Part shown: in pieces, positions 42,952 to 52,001 of the stretch
Position numbering within the stretch: position 1 is the first letter of the stretch
Layout: every line of letters starts with the position of its first letter
Assembly: GCF_014287435.1 (NCBI RefSeq)
Contig: NZ_JACOPG010000001.1
Location: 682,001-746,000 of the forward strand
Origin: Roseburia lenta
GTDB taxonomy: Bacteria > Bacillota > Clostridia > Lachnospirales > Lachnospiraceae
DNA length: 64,000 nt
Reading direction: 5' to 3'
Made by a program: the position numbers and the translations under genes
The notes under the pieces: model-generated
Told to the model about the DNA's origin: nothing
Seen by the model: the letters and a program-made list of their open reading frames with translations, nothing else
The model's database searches: none

Positions 42952-44651
42952 TATCTCACCGTCCTTTCGTAGTTGATAAAGCATTCAACAAACGCAGACG
43001 GTGACGGGATACCGCATTTTTCTGCCATCTCATAAAGTGAAGTCTGCTTTAAGTATGCCCGATCTGCGATCTGCCCATTCGTCAGGATATTTGCCGGTGT
43101 GTCGTCCGCGATCATCTGTCCGTCCGCGATCACAATGGCACGATCCGTATATTCCAGCATCAAATGCATATCATGCGTGATCATAATGATGGTGGTACCA
43201 AATTCTTCGTTTACCCGTTTTAAGAATTCCATGATCTCCGTATAGTGACGGTAATCCTGTCCGGCTGTCGGCTCATCTAAGATCATGATCTGTGGGTTCA
43301 TGACTAAAATAGAAGCAATAGTCACACGCTTCTTTTGTCCGAAACTCAGGGCTGAGATCGGCCAGTTACGGAAAGGATAAAGACCGCAGATCTTGAGTGT
43401 TTCATAGACTCTTTCCTTGATCTCATCTTCCGAGACACCGCGCACGGCAAGACCCAAAGCCACCTCATCATAGATCATTGCCTTGGAGATCATCTGATTT
43501 GGATTTTGCATGACAATACCGATCTTTTCGCCACGCTCCTTGATGGAAAGCGGTGCGATATCCTGACCATCCAAGAGGATCCTGCCCTTATCCGGCTGCA
43601 AAAAGCCACAGATCAGGCTGGAAAGAGTCGTCTTTCCGGCACCATTTTTTCCAACAATGCTGATCATTTCGCCTTTATTTACCGAAAAATCAATATCCTG
43701 TAAGATCGGGTGCTTGGCATCATAGGAAAAATCCAAATGCTCTACGGCAAGAGCCACCTGGCTATTTTTTCCCTTTGCCGGTGTCTGGGCACTGGCAAAC
43801 CATTCCTGTACCTGTCCTTTGTAGGCAGAAAAATCCATGGTCTCCACATGTGCCGGACGATCTTTTTCGGAAATCGTGCAGCCTGCATGCTTCAATGCCG
43901 TCACATAAAGCGGTTCACGGATGCCCTCTTTCATCAGTATATCACAAGATAAAAGTTGATCCGGTGTCATATCCGCAACAATCCTGCCATCACCCACGAC
44001 CACAATACGGTCTACATCCTTATATAAAGCATCTTCCAAACGGTGCTCAATGATAAGGATGGTCTTATTCTGTTCTTTTTGGATGGAATCGATCAATGCG
44101 ATCGCGCGTTTTCCTGTTGCCGGATCCAAATTGGCAAGTGGCTCATCAAAAAGCAGAATATCCACGTCATCGATCATGACGCCTGCCATAGACACACGTT
44201 GCTTCTGTCCACCTGACAATGCTCCCGGTGCATGGTGCAAAAGATTTTTCACATCCACCATATCGGCAATCGCATCCACACGTCTGTGCATCTTTTCTTC
44301 TTCCATACAGTCGTTTTCCAATACAAAGGCGATATCTTCCGCTACCGTCAGTCCGATAAACTGTCCATCTGTGTCCTGTAAAACAGTGCCGACCATCTTG
44401 GATAGGCCAAAAATGCCCAGGTCTTTCGGTTCCTTTCCTCCAATATATAACTCACCGGTACTCTCTCCTGCATATGAAAAAGGAACCAATCCGTTGATGC
44501 AGTTGGCAAGTGTTGATTTGCCTGACCCGGATGGCCCTATAATAAGAATTTTTTCTCCGGGATAGACGCTAAGGTCAATATCCCGGAGAGTTGGTTCTAC
44601 CTGTGAATTGTACTTAAACGAATAATTTTTAAACTCGATAATAGGTTCCAC
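42951..44651 (-). CDS. ECF transporter double ATPase (EcfA-A' fusion)
   Basis: About 566 residues holding two ABC domains: Walker A GPSGSGKSTL (about 42) and GKNGAGKTTL (about 335), signatures LSGGQKQRVS and LSFGQKKRVT, and Walker B followed by DEPLA and DEPTA. GTG 44651 is preferred, with 8 bases to AAAGGGA; GTG 44657 is too close. It energises uptake by the S component encoded just upstream, with EcfT downstream. Tandem ATPases of this kind are common in clostridial ECF sets. Confidence 0.92.
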   Translation of the reverse strand: MEPIIEFKNYSFKYNSQVEPTLRDIDLSVYPGEKILIIGPSGSGKSTLANCINGLVPFSYAGESTGELYIGGKEPKDLGIFGLSKMVGTVLQDTDGQFIGLTVAEDIAFVLENDCMEEEKMHRRVDAIADMVDVKNLLHHAPGALSGGQKQRVSMAGVMIDDVDILLFDEPLANLDPATGKRAIALIDSIQKEQNKTILIIEHRLEDALYKDVDRIVVVGDGRIVADMTPDQLLSCDILMKEGIREPLYVTALKHAGCTISEKDRPAHVETMDFSAYKGQVQEWFASAQTPAKGKNSQVALAVEHLDFSYDAKHPILQDIDFSVNKGEMISIVGKNGAGKTTLSSLICGFLQPDKGRILLDGQDIAPLSIKERGEKIGIVMQNPNQMISKAMIYDEVALGLAVRGVSEDEIKERVYETLKICGLYPFRNWPISALSFGQKKRVTIASILVMNPQIMILDEPTAGQDYRHYTEIMEFLKRVNEEFGTTIIMITHDMHLMLEYTDRAIVIADGQMIADDTPANILTNGQIADRAYLKQTSLYEMAEKCGIPSPSAFVECFINYERTVR

Positions 44652-44672
44652 AATCACATTCCCTTTTAATAA

Positions 44673-45224
44673 TTAGTCTTCTTTTGTAAGGCTTGATGAC
44701 TTTGCACCAATCTTAGTATAACCCATGCCAAGCAGAGTTCCAAGAATTGCTGTAATAATAATATTTGCTACAAATGCACATGCACCCTGTGCAAATACCT
44801 TATTGGTAGGCTCTGAATAGATGACAATGTCTAGTACCGGAGCAACGAGAATCCATGCAACCGCATTTGTTACAATCTGTACTATATTAAAAAGTACAAT
44901 TGCTTTACGATCAAATCCGCCTTCTTTGATCTGATACTTCTTAGCGAAAAGGCCTACGCCGATACCAATCACAGCTTCTGGAATAACCCAGCTCCACCAG
45001 ATACTACCATAAAACATAGCATCGCCAAGTGCATGACCAAGAATACCTACAATGCCACCAACAACTGGTCCAAATACTGCTGCTAAAAATGCAAGGACTG
45101 CTGCTCTTGGCTGTAATGAAGTGTTAGGAATAATTCCCAATGGAATCTGCACCTCTGTAAGCACGATAAAGAGTGCTGTTCCGATACCGGTCGCAACGAC
45201 TTCTTTAATACCAAACTTTTTCAT
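44673..45224 (-). CDS. ECF transporter S component, UPF0397 family
   Basis: A 183-residue, five- or six-helix membrane protein of the UPF0397 type: the KEVVATGIGTALF start, a PNTSLQPRAAVLAFLAAVFGPVVGG core and GHALGDAMFYGSIWWSW. Databases often call this family a riboflavin-type S component, but the true substrate is not established. It leads the S-AA'-T operon with GGAGG before the ATG and a strong promoter. The leader is short, so no riboswitch is present. Confidence 0.88.
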   Translation of the reverse strand: MKKFGIKEVVATGIGTALFIVLTEVQIPLGIIPNTSLQPRAAVLAFLAAVFGPVVGGIVGILGHALGDAMFYGSIWWSWVIPEAVIGIGVGLFAKKYQIKEGGFDRKAIVLFNIVQIVTNAVAWILVAPVLDIVIYSEPTNKVFAQGACAFVANIIITAILGTLLGMGYTKIGAKSSSLTKED

Positions 45225-45258
45225 TGAATTTTCCTCCTTGTTTGTATAATACTGCCTT

Positions 45259-45287
45259 ATTATATGTTATCTTGACATTTTTCTCAA
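45259..45287 (-). promoter_or_regulatory. promoter of the ECF operon
   Basis: Minus-strand TTGAGA (45282-45287), 17-bp spacer, consensus TATAAT (45259-45264), 35 bp before the ATG. Confidence 0.8.
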
Positions 45288-45302
45288 TGTCCTTTTACAC
45301 AA

Positions 45303-45337
45303 AAAATGCCGCAAATCCGTAGGATTTTTGGCATTTT
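45303..45337. terminator. terminator-like hairpin
   Basis: Nested arms (45303-45310 with 45330-45337, and 45313-45318 with 45322-45327) ending in A and T runs. It probably belonged to a gene now lost. Confidence 0.6.
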
Positions 45338-45385
45338 GCAAGATTTTGCTGTGTTTCCATAGTATTTTGATAGGATTTTGGCAGT

Positions 45386-45667
45386 TTGGATTTTCTGCGA
45401 AAGAATCGAGCGGAGGTGTTACGCGTGTGCTTATTTGAATACGATCAGGAAAAACATATCAAAATGGAAAAAGCAGAGTCCTATCAGGACGGAATCGCCT
45501 TAGGGGAAGAACGCGGTAAGCGACTTGGACAGGAAATGGGGCAGGATATCATCAATCGTCTGAACCAGTCTTTGATAGCCGATAATCGTCTGGAAGATTT
45601 GACGCGCAGTGTTCAAGATCCAATATATCAGGAAGAATTGTTAAAAGAATATGATATCTTGATGTAA
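45386..45667 (+). pseudogene. remnant of an Rpn/PD-(D/E)XK transposase-like nuclease (C-terminus)
   Basis: A 93-residue frame without a good start. From residue 8 it resembles the conserved C-terminal tail of Rpn-family nucleases (CLFEYDQEKHIKMEKAES, then a charged helix rich in G/E/R/Q). The catalytic N-terminal two thirds are missing and a stop lies just upstream. It looks like a decayed mobile-element-type gene and ends at the terminator at 45681-45710. Confidence 0.6.
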
Positions 45668-45680
45668 GGTATTTCAAAAA

Positions 45681-45710
45681 GAGCGTAGGGAGATTTCAAT
45701 CCCTACGCTC
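45681..45710. terminator. bidirectional terminator
   Basis: Perfect 10-bp arms (45681-45690, 45701-45710) with flanking A-run and T-rich end, just after the nuclease remnant. Confidence 0.85.
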
Positions 45711-45758
45711 TCTTCTTTTGCTCAATTAATACGATAAGATGTAGATTGCGTTATGTGA

Positions 45759-46139
45759 CTAACGCGCTCCCTTAACTCTGAGATTACTGAAGTAATGAAA
45801 GAACACCCTTCAGCAACAGATGTAAAATCTACAAAACAATCTGATGGAACAACTACCGCAACTAAGTATTTTGCAGACGCAGCAAAGTCAGTTGAAATAA
45901 CAACTGCAAGTGGTATGGTTAGAAGCGAAAATGTAAATGGCACTCTTAACTTCAATTTACATGTAGGTGCAGATTCGTCATCTGACAACAAGATTGGTGT
46001 CCAGATTGATGCAATGAGCGCGACAGGAATTGGTGTTAAGGGTCTTAAGGTTGATACAGAGGATGATGCTACTGCAGCTATTGATACTATTTCACAGGCT
46101 ATCCAGTCTACACAGGATGTTCTTTCCTTACTTCAGTAG
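45759..46139 (+). pseudogene. flagellin fragment (central to C-terminal part)
   Basis: A frame of about 126 residues after an in-frame stop, with no start signal. The stretch around LNFNLHVGADSSSDNK, IGVQIDAMSATGIGVKGLKV and AAIDTISQAI resembles the D1-D2/C-terminal part of clostridial flagellins. It breaks off before the conserved terminal helix. No flagellar genes are nearby, so it is probably a displaced or decayed piece. Confidence 0.65.
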
Positions 46140-46208
46140 TCCAAGCGTTAAAACGAGCGTATAATTACATGGAACGATGTATATCACGAAGTAATAATTG
46201 AGCAAGTG

Positions 46209-46256
46209 AAAAGAGGTCACTGGGAAATGCTTTTGCAAATCCCTGCGACCTCTTTT
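46209..46256. terminator. terminator-like hairpin before the coiled-coil gene
   Basis: 10-bp arms (46209-46218, 46247-46256) with further inner pairing and A/T run ends. It serves the coiled-coil gene ending at 46271 on the minus strand. Confidence 0.8.
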
Positions 46257-46270
46257 ACACTTTTCAATCA

Positions 46271-46870
46271 TTAGCCAGCCGATGACAAGCCATTCATCTT
46301 TTCTAATCTGATAATACGCTCCGAATGATCGGATACAACCGACTTCAAAACATCTGTATCTGTTTTCATCTGCTCATGGCTCTCGATGGATATTTCATAC
46401 TTTCTGTACTCCGTATTGACAACCTTGCACAGATCTTTCAGACTCGGCACAACATAATTTTCAAGAAGTAACTCGACATTTGTCATACGCTCCTTTAAGC
46501 CTTGTGTTTCCGTCTTGAGTCCTTGCATCTCTGACTTCAAACTTTGTGTCTCTGTCTTGAGTCCTTGCATCTCTGACTTCAAACTTTGTGTCTCTGTCTT
46601 GAGTCCTTGCATCTCTGACTTCAAACTTTGTGTCTCTGCCTTTTGCTCTGCCATATCTGACTTTAAGTTAGATACATCCTGCTTTAGCCCTGATACATCC
46701 CGCTTTAGCCCTGATACATCCTGCTTTAATCCTGAGATATCAGCCTTGATCGGATTCAACTTTTCATCAAGTTTCTGATCCAGTTTTTCATCCAACTTTT
46801 TGTCTAACTTCTCATCCAGCATATCTGACATGACCCTAGTCATGGCTACCAGCAATTCTTCATTTGTCAT
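46271..46870 (-). CDS. coiled-coil protein with internal repeats
   Basis: A 199-residue, highly charged, all-helical protein without membrane segment or signal. It begins with a KLDEKLD-type repeat (about 20-38), continues with seven-residue DVSGLKQ repeats (about 45-70) and then three identical 14-residue LKSEMQGLKTETQS repeats (about 80-120). A less regular tail follows. The heptad pattern predicts a long coiled coil. No known domain. Repeat number is likely to vary between strains. GGGGG stands before the ATG. Confidence 0.75.
   Translation of the reverse strand: MTNEELLVAMTRVMSDMLDEKLDKKLDEKLDQKLDEKLNPIKADISGLKQDVSGLKRDVSGLKQDVSNLKSDMAEQKAETQSLKSEMQGLKTETQSLKSEMQGLKTETQSLKSEMQGLKTETQGLKERMTNVELLLENYVVPSLKDLCKVVNTEYRKYEISIESHEQMKTDTDVLKSVVSDHSERIIRLEKMNGLSSAG
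46512..46637. repeat. three perfect 42-bp tandem repeats
   Basis: Copies at 46512-46553, 46554-46595 and 46596-46637 are identical and code for the 14-residue coiled-coil unit. In-frame copy change would alter rod length without breaking the gene. Confidence 0.92.
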
Positions 46871-46996
46871 AACTCTGCCCCCTTTCCTACAAATTCCCCT
46901 TGGTAAATAATATCCGTTGATATGCTACTGATTGTACTATCCCCTATCAGAAATTGCAAGAAACTTTTTCATAAATGACACAATGCGTGTATCTTC

Positions 46997-48718
46997 TTAT
47001 AAATCCCATTCCGCCTGTCTGGTGTGCAAAAGTTCATGCGACTTATGCGACAGTGGCCGATCTAAGAATTTATCATAAGCCTGGACGATCGCCGGATTTT
47101 CATGTGAAAAGCGCAACTGGCTTCCCTTATCCAGCGCATACAACTTCTGTCCACGCTGACATGCCAATTCCAAGCCATCATGGATCGGTTGTCCACCGCC
47201 TCCGGCACATCCGCCCGGACAGGCCATCACTTCTACGAAATCATAAGAGACCTCGCCTCTGCTGACGCGCTCCATCAGATTTCTGGCATTTCCCAGTCCA
47301 CTGACTACGGCTGCATGCACCGGCGTACCGGCAATATCCACGGTCACTTCCCGAATGCCATCTTCTCCACGTACAATAGAAAAATCATCTGCCCCCGGAT
47401 TCTTTCCGGTCACAAAATAGTATGCACTACGAAGTGCTGCCTCCATGACTCCACCGGTCGCACCAAAGATCACACCCGCTCCGGTACCAATACCAAGTGG
47501 TTCGTCAAAAGCATCTTCTTCCAAGGTATCGATATTGACCTGGGCTGCACGAAGCATACGGATAAACTCTCGCGTTGTAAGCGAAACATCGACATCCCGA
47601 TCTGCTCCACTGTCATTGACCTGTGGCACTGCACATTCATACTTTTTGGCAGTACAAGGCATGATGGAAACACAGGTGATCTTGTCCGGTGTCACACCCA
47701 AGATATCTGCATAATAAGTCTTTGCAATGGCTCCAAACATCTGCTGTGGCGATTTTGCTGTAGATAAATTGTCTACATAATCCGGGAACTGCGATCTCAT
47801 AAAGCGTACCCAGCCCGGACAGCAGGACGTAAACATTGGCATTTTTGCATCTTTTTCATGTGAAAGACGCTCCAACAACTCATGCCCTTCTTCCATAATT
47901 GTCAGATCCGCAGAAAAATCCGTATCAAAAATATAATCAAATCCAATCTGTCTTGCGGCAGACACCATTTTCCCTACTGTCGCCTGCTCTGTAGAAAGCC
48001 CAAAGCCCTCGCCCCATGCGGCACGAACTGCCGGAGCGATCTGGGCGATCACGATCTGATCCGGATCCATAATGGCATCCATGACCTTAACCGTATCATT
48101 TCGTTCACGAAGTGCACCGGTCGGGCAATGTGTGATGCATTGTCCACAAAGGGCGCAATCCATATCTTCGATATTTTGCATATCTACCGTGCTTACACTG
48201 GTACGTTTGCCTGTATTGATAATGTCCCACACGCCCATGGTCTGGATCTTGTCGCAGACCTGCACACAGCGCATACATTTGATACATTTTGCAGAATCAC
48301 GGATGATCGGGAAAGAATGATCCCATGGCTGGTTCTCGATCTCGATCTTGTATGGGATTTCAATAATATTCAACTCTCTGGCAAGTCTCTGCAGATTACA
48401 ATCATTGCCTCTTACACAGGTGGCACAGCGAAAATCATGCTGTGATAAGATCAATTCCACGTTGGTACGTCTTGCAGACTGCACCTTGGGACTGTTGGTA
48501 AAGATTTCCATACCCTCTTCCACCACATTATTACATGCAGCAACAAGATTCTTTTTCCCACCGATCTCCACTAAGCAAACACGGCATGCGCCGATCTCAT
48601 TGATCTCTTTTAAATAGCAGAGCGTAGGGATGCGAATGCCTTTTTCTCTGGCGGCATCCAAAATCGTCGTGCCTTTTTCTACCTGAATTTCTATTCCGTT
48701 AATCTTGGCATTTACCAT
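46997..48718 (-). CDS. [FeFe]-hydrogenase catalytic subunit
   Basis: 573 residues. The N-terminal [2Fe-2S] domain (Cys near 34, 46, 49, 62) is followed by a His/Cys cluster region (RCATCVRGNDC), two 4Fe-4S motifs (CIKCMRCVQVC and CALCGQCITHC) and the H-cluster domain with L1 TSCCPGWVRF, L2 MPCTAKKYE and L3 ACPGGCAGGGG. It makes or uses H2 in the cytoplasm. The partner gene upstream, overlapping by 7 bp, is a NuoF/GltD-like flavoprotein, so electrons probably come from NAD(P)H. This resembles group A hydrogenases tied to glutamate-synthase-like proteins. Confidence 0.93.
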   Translation of the reverse strand: MVNAKINGIEIQVEKGTTILDAAREKGIRIPTLCYLKEINEIGACRVCLVEIGGKKNLVAACNNVVEEGMEIFTNSPKVQSARRTNVELILSQHDFRCATCVRGNDCNLQRLARELNIIEIPYKIEIENQPWDHSFPIIRDSAKCIKCMRCVQVCDKIQTMGVWDIINTGKRTSVSTVDMQNIEDMDCALCGQCITHCPTGALRERNDTVKVMDAIMDPDQIVIAQIAPAVRAAWGEGFGLSTEQATVGKMVSAARQIGFDYIFDTDFSADLTIMEEGHELLERLSHEKDAKMPMFTSCCPGWVRFMRSQFPDYVDNLSTAKSPQQMFGAIAKTYYADILGVTPDKITCVSIMPCTAKKYECAVPQVNDSGADRDVDVSLTTREFIRMLRAAQVNIDTLEEDAFDEPLGIGTGAGVIFGATGGVMEAALRSAYYFVTGKNPGADDFSIVRGEDGIREVTVDIAGTPVHAAVVSGLGNARNLMERVSRGEVSYDFVEVMACPGGCAGGGGQPIHDGLELACQRGQKLYALDKGSQLRFSHENPAIVQAYDKFLDRPLSHKSHELLHTRQAEWDL

Positions 48719-50553
48719 CTTAATTCCCTACCTCCTCTCAGTACTCCACATCCATAGTGATCGCAGCGCAGACATCTGGCTGCTTCCTGAATCGTTTCTT
48801 CACGGCTCATAGCATTCTCAATGCCGTCAAAATCGTTCTTGCGTTCACACGCTTCTCTTTCTGTCAAATGGATACGTCCACTTGGCAACTTGTCATTCAT
48901 AAGAGGAGATGGGATATCCACATCTACGGTGATCTCGTGATGATATCCCAGATATTCATCAATATTGGCAGCCACGACCTTGCCTGCTGCAATCGCCTTG
49001 ATCACGGTTGCCGGTCCGGATACGCAGTCTCCACCGGAAAATACGCCAGGATTTCCTGTTGTCTTACCGCCCTCATCCGTGATGATACGGTTCCATTTGG
49101 TCGAAATGCCCTGTTCTTCAAACTGCTCACTCTCGATATCCTGTCCGATGGCAACCAGAATGATATCTGCCGGCATGCGGATTGGATCCTTGTCCGCCTT
49201 ATTGGACTTTGGTCTTCCATTGCGGTCATAAAGCCCACTGATCTGCGGCTGCGTCCAGAGTGCCACTGCCTTGCCTTCTTCATCTGCTTCCACGCGAAGC
49301 GGTGCCTGCAGGGTAAATAATTCCACCCCTTCCTCAATGGCTCCACGCACCTCTACCGGTGATGCTGTCATGTCTTTTTCCTGACGTCTGTAAATGATGC
49401 TTACCTTTTCCGCATTGGCACGAATAGCTGTTCTCGCACAGTCCATGGCAACATTTCCACCACCGATAACGGCTACCTTTAGTCCGCTAAAGTCTAAGCG
49501 CTTTTCCAGTCCCACGTCGCGCAGCAGATTGACTGCTGAGATAACGTTCAGGCTGTCTGCTCCTTCAATGTCAAAATTCTTGTCAGTCTGTGCACCGATG
49601 GAAATATAAATGGCATCGTATTCCTTTTCCAGATCTTCCATTGAAATATCACGTCCGATCTGTGTATTTAGGCGCACTTCCACACCGGTCTTTAATATGT
49701 AATCAATATCCTGCGCCAGACGTTTTCTCGGGAAACGATAATTTGGAATACCATAGCGAAGCATTCCTCCAAGTGCCGGTTTCTCCTCAAATACCACAGT
49801 CTGATGTCCCATCAGTTGCAGGAAATAAGCTGTCGTAAGTCCACTTGGTCCGCCACCGATGATGGCGATGCGCTTCCCTGTAGGCTCTGCCTTTGGCGGT
49901 ACCGGAATGGAATCCAGATCTGCAAAATCTACGGCAGACCGTTTGAGTCCGCGAATATTGACAGAAGAATCCAGCATGTTTCTACGGCATCTCTGCTCGC
50001 AAGGATGCTCACAGATCAATGCACACGCCACCGGAAACGGATTATCTTTTCGGATCAGACGCACAGCATCCTCATATCTGCCCGCTCCGGTAAGAGCGAT
50101 ATAGCCCGGAATGTCTACATGTGCCGGGCACTGGTCGATACATGGGATCGGCTGTTCAAAACTACCGCTGCATCTGTGATGCTTTACATGCGAAATATAG
50201 TCCTCCTGCAATCCGTCCAAGCCCACAAGCACCATACGTGCCGCCTCAAATCCGATTGCACAGTCTGCTGACAACTCGATATTCTTTGCTGTCTTTTCGA
50301 TCAGAGCCAGTGTATTCTCTGTCGCCCGATTGTTCAGGACATCCTCCAACAGATCCTCCAATTTTCCCAAGCCGTCCCGGCATGGCACACACTTTCCGCA
50401 ACTCTGCGCATGGCATACTTTTAACATGGCAAGCTGCATCTCCACCAGACAAACTCCCGGTGGGCTGGCGATGATACGCTGCTTAAATTCCTTGGCAAGT
50501 GTCAAGGTCGTAGACGATGCACGATCATCTGTCATAACCGTTAATCTACTCAA
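48712..50553 (-). CDS. NuoF-end / GltD-like NAD(P)H flavoprotein partner of the hydrogenase
   Basis: 613 residues. The N-terminus has the NuoF-type cluster motif SCGKCVPCRDG (about 51-61). Then comes a GltD-type double 4Fe-4S domain (CIDQCPAHVDIPG at about 138 and CEHPCEQRCRR at about 180). FAD-binding IIGGGPSGLTTAYF (about 232) and NADPH-binding VIGGGNVAMDCART (about 365) folds follow, with a C-terminal Cys cluster (RCLRCDHYGCG). It lacks the FMN part of NuoF. It probably feeds electrons between NAD(P)H and the hydrogenase downstream. Confidence 0.88.
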   Translation of the reverse strand: MSRLTVMTDDRASSTTLTLAKEFKQRIIASPPGVCLVEMQLAMLKVCHAQSCGKCVPCRDGLGKLEDLLEDVLNNRATENTLALIEKTAKNIELSADCAIGFEAARMVLVGLDGLQEDYISHVKHHRCSGSFEQPIPCIDQCPAHVDIPGYIALTGAGRYEDAVRLIRKDNPFPVACALICEHPCEQRCRRNMLDSSVNIRGLKRSAVDFADLDSIPVPPKAEPTGKRIAIIGGGPSGLTTAYFLQLMGHQTVVFEEKPALGGMLRYGIPNYRFPRKRLAQDIDYILKTGVEVRLNTQIGRDISMEDLEKEYDAIYISIGAQTDKNFDIEGADSLNVISAVNLLRDVGLEKRLDFSGLKVAVIGGGNVAMDCARTAIRANAEKVSIIYRRQEKDMTASPVEVRGAIEEGVELFTLQAPLRVEADEEGKAVALWTQPQISGLYDRNGRPKSNKADKDPIRMPADIILVAIGQDIESEQFEEQGISTKWNRIITDEGGKTTGNPGVFSGGDCVSGPATVIKAIAAGKVVAANIDEYLGYHHEITVDVDIPSPLMNDKLPSGRIHLTEREACERKNDFDGIENAMSREETIQEAARCLRCDHYGCGVLRGGRELRW

Positions 50554-50711
50554 TGTAAAATCCCCCTTTACTTTTTCTTCGCCTTTTCAGAACTACCCCT
50601 TTATTCTAAAAAGACCTTTCATACTTATGTAATTTTTATTATACAGGTGGGGAAAAACGATAGCAAGAATTGATAATTTTTTCACGTTGTTTTTGAGAAA
50701 AAGAATATGAC

Positions 50712-50761
50712 AAAAAACCGCTGCAAGCCTTGATTTTACAAGGTTTTGCAACGGTTTTTCA
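50712..50761. terminator. terminator between the tRNA cluster and the hydrogenase operon
   Basis: Long arms (14 bp with one mismatch, about 50712-50725 and 50748-50761) plus inner pairs, ending in A and T runs. It ends the minus-strand tRNA transcript. Confidence 0.85.
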
Positions 50762-50775
50762 ATGTTTTCAAGAAA

Positions 50776-50848
50776 TGAGACACGGGGGATTCGAACCCCC
50801 GACAACCTGATTAAAAGTCAGGTGCTCTACCAACTGAGCTAGTATCCC
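50776..50848 (-). tRNA. tRNA-Lys (TTT)
   Basis: A 73-nt cloverleaf on the minus strand. The anticodon loop reads CTTTTAA, with a TTCGAAT T-loop and a 7-bp acceptor stem. CCA is not encoded. It is the last of six in the cluster. Confidence 0.95.
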
Positions 50849-50864
50849 ATGTTATAAAAGATAG

Positions 50865-50936
50865 CTGGGCTAGCAGGATTCGAACCTGCGAATGCTGGAA
50901 TCAAAATCCAGTGCCTTACCGCTTGGCGATAGCCCA
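50865..50936 (-). tRNA. tRNA-Gln (TTG)
   Basis: A 72-nt cloverleaf with anticodon loop TTTTGAT and acceptor TGGGCTA pairing TAGCCCA. CCA is not encoded. Confidence 0.95.
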
Positions 50937-50968
50937 ACAACTTCATAATGTTGCTCTATCGCAACAAA

Positions 50969-51043
50969 GGTGGATAAAGGGATTCGAACCCTTGGCCTCC
51001 AGAGCCACAATCTGGCGCGCTAACCAACTGCGCTATACCCACC
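50969..51043 (-). tRNA. tRNA-His (GTG)
   Basis: Anticodon loop TTGTGGC. The extra 5' G (51043) opposite discriminator C (50969) is the identity mark of tRNA-His. Confidence 0.95.
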
Positions 51044-51123
51044 ATATTGAGATGAGTAAGACAAGGTCTTACTTAAAAAATATTACTACCTCCTGCATAA
51101 TGACAAGAAATAGTAACATCAAA

Positions 51124-51197
<74 letters not shown>

Positions 51198-51208
51198 ATA
51201 AATAAAAG

Positions 51209-51279
51209 AGCGGGTGATGGGAATCGAACCCACGTATTCAGCTTGGAAGGCTGATGTTCTACCATTGAACTACACCCGC
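51209..51279 (-). tRNA. tRNA-Gly (TCC)
   Basis: A 71-nt cloverleaf with anticodon loop CTTCCAA and acceptor GCGGGTG pairing CACCCGC. Confidence 0.95.
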
Positions 51280-51286
51280 ATACAAG

Positions 51287-51361
51287 TCGGGGTGACAGGA
51301 TTCGAACCTGCGACCCCCTGGTCCCAAACCAGGTGCTCTAGCCAAACTGAGCCACACCCCG
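51287..51361 (-). tRNA. tRNA-Pro (TGG)
   Basis: A 75-nt cloverleaf with anticodon loop TTTGGGA and acceptor CGGGGTG pairing CACCCCG. It is first in the transcript. Confidence 0.95.
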
Positions 51362-51398
51362 ATGTATTACCGCGTCGTCTCTCCGTGACGCAAGTAAT

Positions 51399-51427
51399 AT
51401 TATATGGCAGAGTCAGATAAATGTCAA
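51399..51427 (-). promoter_or_regulatory. promoter of the tRNA cluster
   Basis: A perfect consensus on the minus strand: TTGACA (51422-51427), 17-bp spacer, TATAAT (51399-51404), about 35 bp before tRNA-Pro. Confidence 0.92.
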
Positions 51428-51524
51428 CAACTTTTTTCACTTTTTTTATTTTCTTTTTCCAAGCCCTGCCAGTCCTTGCCACAGGCGGATTTCCCATCTT
51501 TCGTCATCTTATTTTTTGCAAAGA

Positions 51525-52001
51525 TCACATATAGATCAGATTAAAATGCAGGTCTCCCTGTGGGTCTACATCCACGACCACATAGGAGGGTCTTCTGCCG
51601 TCCTGTCTCGGATAAGAGATACTTCCCGGATTGATGATGGTCATATCCTCCTCATACGTCACTTCCGGCACATGCGTATGCCCGTAGAATACAATGTCCG
51701 CACCTTTTTCCTTGGCAGCCTCCACAAGCATCTGCGTTCCATAATTTACATTATAATAATGTCCGTGTGTCAGCATGACTACATGACGTCCTACCTGCAT
51801 CACCACTTCTGCCGGCAGATCACTTCCAAAGTCGCAGTTGCCGCGCACGATCTCCAGCGGACATTCCGCTACCGCCTCGATATAGTCCTCGCATCCTTCG
51901 CCATCGCCCAGATGATAAATGCGGTCCGGCATGACCCTTTCGATGGCGATATCCAGATTATCATGTTTTCTGTGTGTATCACTAACAACCAGTATTCTCA
52001 T
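51525..52001 (-). CDS. YfcE/MJ0936-type metallophosphoesterase
   Basis: A 158-residue calcineurin-like phosphoesterase: SDTHRKHDN (metal ligands), HLGDGEG, RGNCDFGSD, LTHGHYYNV and FYGHTHVPE. Small cytosolic enzymes of this kind hydrolyse phosphodiesters in vitro; the natural substrate is uncertain. It overlaps rdgB by 20 bp, as is common in Firmicutes. Confidence 0.92.
   Translation of the reverse strand: MRILVVSDTHRKHDNLDIAIERVMPDRIYHLGDGEGCEDYIEAVAECPLEIVRGNCDFGSDLPAEVVMQVGRHVVMLTHGHYYNVNYGTQMLVEAAKEKGADIVFYGHTHVPEVTYEEDMTIINPGSISYPRQDGRRPSYVVVDVDPQGDLHFNLIYM

Noticed and set aside
46512..46637. CRISPR-like repeat array
   Set aside because: Repeats are contiguous without spacers and encode an in-frame coiled coil.
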